The position numbers and the translations under genes are program-made. The notes beneath the pieces are model-generated. The model did no database searches. It was not told the DNA's origin and saw nothing but the letters and a program-made list of their open reading frames with translations. From NIOZ-UU13 sp032250555 (GTDB taxonomy: Bacteria; Planctomycetota; Phycisphaerae; Sedimentisphaerales; Anaerobacaceae), in NCBI GenBank assembly GCA_032250555.1, contig JAVVFI010000132.1, forward strand, positions 1 through 12,288: a DNA stretch of 12,288 nt, in the 5' to 3' direction. This document shows positions 8,191 through 12,288 of the stretch, one piece after another (the stretch's first letter is position 1; each line of letters starts with the position of its first letter).

Positions 8191-8255
8191 AATATTCCTC
8201 CTTAACGAAGTTAAGCAACAATACTTTGGTGGCTCCTGAAATTGCAAATTGTTAC
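8191..8255 (-). repeat. Short homologous intergenic spacer (also at 6040-6105)
   Basis: The 65-bp spacer between paralogs E and D and the 66-bp spacer between D and C are recognisably the same sequence. Both begin after TAA with GT(A/G)ACAATTTGCAATTT and end with AACTT(C/T)GTTAAGGA(G/T)GAATATT before the ATG. The duplicated unit therefore included spacer plus coding region. I see no intrinsic terminator or clear promoter in either spacer, which fits read-through from the upstream gene. Confidence 0.7.
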
Positions 8256-10286
8256 TTATGGTACCGGTGTATACAGTCGAATATCATCGAAGTACACCAT
8301 ACCTGCACCGCCGGCGGTTGGATTGTTCCTGTTACCAAAGCCGAGTGTAATAGTATTAACATTAGTCAGGTTCAGGCCCTGGTCTGCAAATGCCTGCAAG
8401 TCGATGGTCCATTCGGTCCAGGAACCTGCCTTTGCTGCATCAGGGTTATCGTTAGTGACAACCGCGCTGTCATTTAGAGCAACATACATCGGCTCGGCGG
8501 CGTTAGCAGAATCGCCCCTGAACCAGATAGATAAAGTGCTGACACCATCGGCGGTCCAGTCACGCGGATAAGTCAGCGTCAAAGTCGCCTCGGATTTGCC
8601 AACAGAATTGTCGTATGCGAACGGCATTGACTGGTTACCTCCGTGAACTATATTCTGCTCTGCAAAAGGAGCATTGGCATGACCGACGATAGAGCCGTTT
8701 ACAGTCGGATTGTCGAATCCGTCCACCCAGGCAAGATATATCCTGTTACTGTCGGCCTGGCCTTCATCAAGGTCATTATAGCTCTCCATATCATCCACAA
8801 TAAGGGAGTCGGATGTCGTAAAGCTCCAGAGGATGCCCGGCCACGGACTATCCGGATTGGCACTATTGACCTCATCGATACGCCAATAGTAGGTGACACC
8901 GAGTTCGAGTTTTCCCGGATCATAGGTCTCAGTACCAAGAGTTCTCGTACCTTTATACTCCGGTGAACTGCTATCGGCATTTTTCACGGCATCTTTATCA
9001 GTGCCGAAATAGACTTCATGCGAAGCGGCAAAGACATTCGGCGACCAGGTAATAATCTGTGTCCGATTTACATCCACATCGCCGTTAGCCGGGGCCAGGG
9101 CCTCAACAGCACCCTCAGTAGTAAAACTCCAGACAGGGCCTTTATGTGTCTCGATAATATCAAACTCATCGACCCGCCAGTAGTAAGTCTTGGCCAATTC
9201 CAGTGGGCCGGGATCATAGTCTGTATCTCCCTGTGCTTGGCCGCCTGTAGCATTGTTCACATCGTCAAAATTATCTCCGAAATATACGGTGTGTAATTTC
9301 GCATCGAAACCTGCCGTCCATTTCAATTGTGTTTCAGGATATACTTGCTCAGCGGCATCAGCCGGATCGGGATTGTAGCCGGTTTTGGGAGGAATTGAAA
9401 AGCTCCAGACTGGGCCTTTCCAGGGACTGTTCGGCTCCGTGTCATTGACCTCATCAATTCGCCAGTAGTATGTCGCTCCATTAACAAGACCATCAGGATA
9501 AGCAAATCCGGGAAAGCCCACAACGACAAATCCCTCGCCCTGATTGCCTTGAAATGCCTCCGCCGCGCCGTCACGCACAAGGTCATAATTGTCACTGAAG
9601 TACACATCATGCGAGACTGCCTTATCTCCCGGCTTCCAGGAAAGGTTCGCCCACGTATCAGGATGTAACGAGCCGTCCTCCGGGACCGGTGACGATGCAA
9701 AGGATTTATCTCCGAGAGATGGTGCGACATATTCGCCTTCGTACCATCTTATGTTGTCTATCCAGAAATCACCGGGCGCATAACCTATGTGCAGTACGAT
9801 CTCCGCCGGAGTGATGTCCTCAGAAATTTCACCGGTTGTTAAGGTATATTCCGCCCATTCTTCAGTCATGGTGAACGACTGTTCGGCAGGTGCCGTCCAT
9901 GGATCTTGTGCAAGTTCGGGCTTGAAATTGATATCCAGTGTACCTTCCTTGCTCTTGAGAAAGACCGAAAGGGTATATATTTTACCTGCTTCAAAAACAA
10001 GCCCTCCCTGGTTGAAACCGGTTTCCCAGAAATTTGCTGCTGCTGTCGGGACCACAATATGTAAACAATAATTTCCCTCGATAGGATCCTCGTCAACCAC
10101 CGCCCCATCCAGTTTGTCAACAACTTCTACGGTAGCGCCTCCGTATGTGCCCCACGGATCAGAAACACCGCCCTCGAAGTTTCCGTTAATAAGTAAATTT
10201 TCGACCTCGTCTTGTGCGTGGCTTTGGCCGGAAATTATGAATCCTATCAAAAAAAATGCTGCCAACCAGATTACTCGAGTTCTCAT
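8256..10286 (-). CDS. CBM4/9-like modular exported protein, paralog E (first gene of array)
   Basis: A 676-residue product. The start at 10286 has AAGGAGG (10294-10300) 7 nt upstream and opens a signal peptide (MRTRVIWLAAFFLIGFIISG, probable cleavage after SHA near residue 24). The head is not LamG. Residues 29-184 look like a carbohydrate-binding module of the CBM4/9 type: 'NLLINGNFEGGVSDPWGTYG' first strand, 'GNYCLHIVV', 'FEAGKIYTLSVFLKS', 'TEEWAEYTLT', and 'GDFWIDNIRWYEGEY' as last strand. R1 follows at 198-299 (GFPGFAYPDGL, YYWRIDEVND), R2 at 302-391 (KLHTVYFGDNFDDV, YYWRVDEFDI), R3 at 396-490 ('YKGTRTLGTETYDPGKL'), and the terminal module at 495-672. CBM4/9 modules commonly bind xylan, glucans or other polysaccharides, which supports a glycan-binding role for the whole family. 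As the first gene it probably takes its promoter from the divergent region at 10287-10973. Confidence 0.93.
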   Translation of the reverse strand: MRTRVIWLAAFFLIGFIISGQSHAQDEVENLLINGNFEGGVSDPWGTYGGATVEVVDKLDGAVVDEDPIEGNYCLHIVVPTAAANFWETGFNQGGLVFEAGKIYTLSVFLKSKEGTLDINFKPELAQDPWTAPAEQSFTMTEEWAEYTLTTGEISEDITPAEIVLHIGYAPGDFWIDNIRWYEGEYVAPSLGDKSFASSPVPEDGSLHPDTWANLSWKPGDKAVSHDVYFSDNYDLVRDGAAEAFQGNQGEGFVVVGFPGFAYPDGLVNGATYYWRIDEVNDTEPNSPWKGPVWSFSIPPKTGYNPDPADAAEQVYPETQLKWTAGFDAKLHTVYFGDNFDDVNNATGGQAQGDTDYDPGPLELAKTYYWRVDEFDIIETHKGPVWSFTTEGAVEALAPANGDVDVNRTQIITWSPNVFAASHEVYFGTDKDAVKNADSSSPEYKGTRTLGTETYDPGKLELGVTYYWRIDEVNSANPDSPWPGILWSFTTSDSLIVDDMESYNDLDEGQADSNRIYLAWVDGFDNPTVNGSIVGHANAPFAEQNIVHGGNQSMPFAYDNSVGKSEATLTLTYPRDWTADGVSTLSIWFRGDSANAAEPMYVALNDSAVVTNDNPDAAKAGSWTEWTIDLQAFADQGLNLTNVNTITLGFGNRNNPTAGGAGMVYFDDIRLYTPVP

Positions 10287-10396
10287 GATACATCCTCCTT
10301 ACTATCAGCCGCTCTGCGACTTAACTCAATTAATTCATACTCGTTTACTGACACTCTCCCGGTAACTATCCGGAATCATCTTATGCCGCATATATT

Positions 10397-10405
10397 ATTA
10401 TAGCA
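10397..10405 (-). promoter_or_regulatory. Candidate extended -10 promoter for the array
   Basis: On the minus strand this reads TGCTATAAT: a perfect TATAAT at 10397-10402 with the TG of an extended -10 one base upstream. No good -35 hexamer sits 16-18 nt further upstream, which extended -10 promoters can tolerate. Transcription would begin near 10390 and give a leader of about 100 nt before paralog E. Confidence 0.45.
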
Positions 10406-10792
10406 TATCTCTGGCCTTAAAACGTTGGTAACTAAACCACTTTTCTGAACATCTCTTGAAAAGATATATGAATCCGAATTTGCCGGGCGAAAAGTAGTGT
10501 TGTTATCGAAGACTCGATATCTGAGACAGTACAAAATAACTCCTCCTCTATTTGTAAAACTATAGAAAAATCCGCGGTTGAGTGAACCATAATCCGTAAA
10601 TACTCTCATGCGCGGAACAAAGCTTCACTAACATAATTTATACCAAAATAGCCGCTTTCCCGTCAAGTAAAGAATATTTAATAGTCCTATAACTTTTGTT
10701 TCTTTTTACAGGAATTAATTCATTGTGCCTTTTGGCATATCCGGCTCATATCATACATGTGGTCAAAAATTGCGGTGTAGATTTTGAGATAG

Positions 10793-10822
10793 TTGCGTTT
10801 TTGCAGACATAAATGTTATAAA
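10793..10822 (+). promoter_or_regulatory. Candidate sigma-70-type promoter (distal) for the HTH gene
   Basis: TTGCGT (10793-10798) and TATAAA (10817-10822) are 18 nt apart, and TG at 10814-10815 gives an extended -10. Initiation near 10829 would leave a leader of about 145 nt. Confidence 0.35.
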
Positions 10823-10868
10823 ATAGCCTTTTGAAAGTCGATTTAGTGTATTTTCACCAAAAAAAAGG

Positions 10869-10897
10869 TTGCATATTGGATTAATTCCGGATACAAT
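10869..10897 (+). promoter_or_regulatory. Candidate sigma-70-type promoter (proximal) for the HTH gene
   Basis: TTGCAT (10869-10874) and TACAAT (10892-10897) are separated by 17 nt, the preferred spacing. The -35 matches the consensus only in TTG. Initiation near 10904 would give a leader of about 70 nt containing the small hairpin at 10934-10947. Confidence 0.4.
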
Positions 10898-10973
10898 AAC
10901 TGATAATAGAGTTTGTATTTGTAGTGCGCAAGCCGTGTTAAGACACGATGTTTCATGTAGGAGATAGGTGATT

Positions 10974-12288
10974 ATGGCCGGGATGTTTTTTTCATTACAG
11001 GAAGCCGCCGAGAAGCTCAAAAAGACAGAGGAGGAAATCAAACAGATTGTCCAGGAAGGCAAGTTGCGTGAGTTTCGCGATGGCCCTAATTTACTCTTCA
11101 AGGTTGAGGAAGTCGAAGCATTGATGTCCCAAGCATCTGAAGAAGAACTGGAAGCCATAGAACTGGAATCGTCAGCGTTAGAACTCGACGTATCGGAGCC
11201 TGAGATTCCGGATGCTGAGGATTTAGAACTCGAATCATTGAAGCCTGAAATGGCGGGAACCGATGAATTTGATCTTGATATTCCGGCAGGTGACAATCCT
11301 GAGCTGGAGGCTCTTGAAGCTGAGATGCTGGCACCGGCGGAAGAGGCCTCGGGCACAAGTGAGATTTTGCTGGCGCCGGAAACGGGTGCTCCGTTAGGTC
11401 TGAATGAGAGTGAACTGACCAACGCAGACACTGCTCTGACCGGTGAAGGAATCAATGTTCTCGGTGAAAGCGACGGTGATTTTGATATAACGGATGATAC
11501 TCTGGCGGAGACAGCAGTACCGATGAGTACCTCTGGTACAGGGCCTGAAATGCCGCTGGAAGAGATCGAAGGGGATGTAAATCTGGATAGTTTCGGAAGC
11601 GGCTCGGGTTTGCTGGACCTTTCACTGCAGGCGGATGATACATCATTAGGCGGAATTCTGGACGAAATATATACCGATGAAGTCGAAGGAGCAGGCGCCG
11701 AACCGGCCTTCGATGAAGTCGGAGCGGATTCTGCTGCGGTAGTTGCAGCCGAAGTGGGCGAAATGTCTGACGATGAGACTGCTATGGTTCCGGAACCGAC
11801 GCCGGATATTGCGATGGCGGTAGGTCGGCCGTATGTAGAAGCGGCACCGGATATGTCAAGTAATACACTGGGAATGCTTCTGTTTTTACCTTTGCTGATT
11901 ATCATATACACGGCGGTTGTAGCTTTTTCAGGCTCAAGAAAGGTGATGCCTTCAATTCTTTCAGGCATCCAGGCTTTCATCTGGTTTATTATGGGCGGTG
12001 CGGCTGTTGTGGCGTTGATTGTTGCCGTTGTGGCATTTATGGCCGGCGGCGGCGGGGCTACTAAAGTTAAAAAGCCCAAGAAGCCTAAAGCGCCTAAAGT
12101 TCCAAAAGCCAAAAAAGAGAAAAAGCCCAAGAAAGAGAAAAAGCCTAAAGAGCCGAAGCCCAAAAAGCCCAAGAAAGAAAAGAAAGCAAAGAAGGAAAAG
12201 AAACCAAAGAAAGACAAGAAAAAGTCTTCTAAGAAGACTGACGAACTAGAGGATAGTCAATCCGAAGGAGAGCTTGCTGATGTATCGG
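10974..12288 (+). CDS. Membrane-tethered excisionase/MerR-type HTH protein (3' end beyond window)
   Basis: ATG at 10974 opens 438 codons that stay open to the right edge. AGGAG (10959-10963) lies 10 nt upstream and AGGTG (10966-10970) is nearer; ATG at codon 4 is an alternative start. Residues 5-52 resemble the small winged HTH of excisionase/MerR-type proteins: 'FSLQEAAEKL' first helix, EEIKQIVQEGKLREFRDG recognition helix and wing, 'LLFKVEEVEALM' end. Residues 54-290 form a long acidic linker rich in Glu, Asp, Leu and Ala, with a less degenerate island at 210-233 (GSGLLDLSLQADDTSLGGIL then DEIY) that I believe recurs in planctomycete HTH proteins. Two hydrophobic helices follow, about 300-320 (LLFLPLLIIIYTAVVAF) and 333-357 (FIWFIMGGAAVVALIVAVVA), then a Lys/Pro-rich tail from 364 (repeats like 'KKPKKEKK') and an acidic end. 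If the HTH is cytoplasmic, both termini are inside and the helices form a hairpin. Role unknown: a membrane-anchored regulator or DNA-membrane tether fits. Confidence 0.85.
   Translation, partial: MAGMFFSLQEAAEKLKKTEEEIKQIVQEGKLREFRDGPNLLFKVEEVEALMSQASEEELEAIELESSALELDVSEPEIPDAEDLELESLKPEMAGTDEFDLDIPAGDNPELEALEAEMLAPAEEASGTSEILLAPETGAPLGLNESELTNADTALTGEGINVLGESDGDFDITDDTLAETAVPMSTSGTGPEMPLEEIEGDVNLDSFGSGSGLLDLSLQADDTSLGGILDEIYTDEVEGAGAEPAFDEVGADSAAVVAAEVGEMSDDETAMVPEPTPDIAMAVGRPYVEAAPDMSSNTLGMLLFLPLLIIIYTAVVAFSGSRKVMPSILSGIQAFIWFIMGGAAVVALIVAVVAFMAGGGGATKVKKPKKPKAPKVPKAKKEKKPKKEKKPKEPKPKKPKKEKKAKKEKKPKKDKKKSSKKTDELEDSQSEGELADVS

Larger units (their letters stand above)
1..10286 (-). repeat. 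Tandem array of five paralogous modular exported-protein genes
   Basis: Five head-to-tail minus-strand genes share the plan signal peptide, variable head, R1, R2, R3 repeats and C-terminal module. The fifth, at the left edge, is visible only through R1. R1 copies carry GFPGF and PDGL before TYYWRIDEVN; R2 copies carry 'KLH.VYFG' and 'YYWRVDEFD'; R3 copies carry 'YFGTD/N' and end before a D(F/M)ESYND motif. Because R1, R2 and R3 resemble their positional counterparts in neighbouring genes more than each other, whole genes were duplicated; the array did not arise by repeat expansion inside one gene. The C-terminal module lies at 1109-1651, 3448-3996, 6109-6636 and 8259-8804, and is also very similar at DNA level: the bases around 1127-1170 and 3470-3515 differ at only a few positions. 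No terminator is obvious between genes, so co-transcription is likely but unproven. Confidence 0.9.
10287..10973. other. Divergent intergenic region, no convincing gene
   Basis: This 687-bp AT-rich stretch separates the minus-strand array from the plus-strand HTH gene. I found candidate promoters facing both ways (listed separately), a small hairpin CGTGT-TAAG-ACACG at 10934-10947 just before the ribosome-binding site of the plus-strand gene, and a TGCC-TTTT-GGCA hairpin near 10727-10738. A 77-codon minus-strand frame at 10376-10609 lacks a ribosome-binding site and overlaps the candidate promoter, so it is not called. Nothing else recognisable is present. Confidence 0.6.

Noticed and set aside
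8191..8247. Longer N-terminus for paralog D (19 extra codons)
   Set aside because: The added residues lie in a spacer shared with the D-C junction, would bury the signal peptide, and have no ribosome-binding site; the start at 8190 has AAGGAGGA correctly placed.
1..10286. CRISPR array, transposon or phage origin as the source of the repeats
   Set aside because: The repeats are coding, gene-length and diverged. No short regular direct repeats with spacers, transposase, integrase or terminal inverted repeats were seen.
10376..10609. A 77-codon minus-strand frame upstream of paralog E
   Set aside because: No Shine-Dalgarno precedes its ATG, no family is recognisable, and it overlaps the best promoter candidate for paralog E.
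10763..12217. A 484-codon minus-strand frame opposite the HTH gene, beginning with a Phe/Gly-rich stretch
   Set aside because: Its composition (Phe, Ser and Pro runs) is what the antisense of a Lys/Glu-rich coding region gives. The plus-strand frame has a ribosome-binding site, an HTH domain and transmembrane helices, so it is the real gene.

Overview
The window looks like a chromosomal segment from a planctomycete, probably a Phycisphaerae-type bacterium (Planctomycetota). This rests on protein style: exported multi-domain proteins with LamG-like heads, 'TYYWRIDEVN…WSFTT' beta-sandwich repeats and a 'DDFESYND…FDDIRLY' C-terminal module, next to a membrane protein with an excisionase/MerR-type helix-turn-helix at its N-terminus. 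I recall that combination from planctomycete genomes; no rRNA or marker gene is present to prove it.

Bases 1-10286 (minus strand, transcribed leftwards) hold a tandem array of five paralogous exported proteins. In transcription order they are E (8256-10286, CBM4/9-like head), D (6106-8190, LamG head), C (3445-6039, LamG head plus an inserted PA14 domain), B (1106-3316, unusual LamG head) and A (1-967, LamG head, cut by the left edge). Each complete member reads signal peptide, variable head domain, three beta-sandwich repeats (R1, R2, R3; each position has its own diagnostic residues), then a conserved terminal module of about 180 residues. No catalytic domain is visible. They look like secreted or cell-surface glycan-binding or adhesive proteins. 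There is no recognisable sorting signal: all complete members end within a few residues of 'FDDIRLY'.

The spacers fall into two classes. E-D and D-C are short (65-66 bp) and homologous to each other. C-B and B-A are longer (128 and 138 bp) and share a roughly 100-bp leader block with a 9-bp hairpin. The hairpin shows one compensatory base-pair change and two wobble-compatible changes between copies, and the same block encodes a similar short peptide in both copies. These leaders are the least explained part of the window.

Bases 10287-10973 form a divergent intergenic region with candidate promoters for both directions. Bases 10974-12288 (plus strand, cut by the right edge) encode a probable membrane-tethered DNA-binding protein: HTH, long acidic linker, two transmembrane helices, Lys/Pro-rich tail. 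No tRNA, rRNA, CRISPR array, insertion sequence or integrase was seen. Functions beyond 'exported, probably carbohydrate-binding' and 'membrane-anchored HTH protein' are inference.
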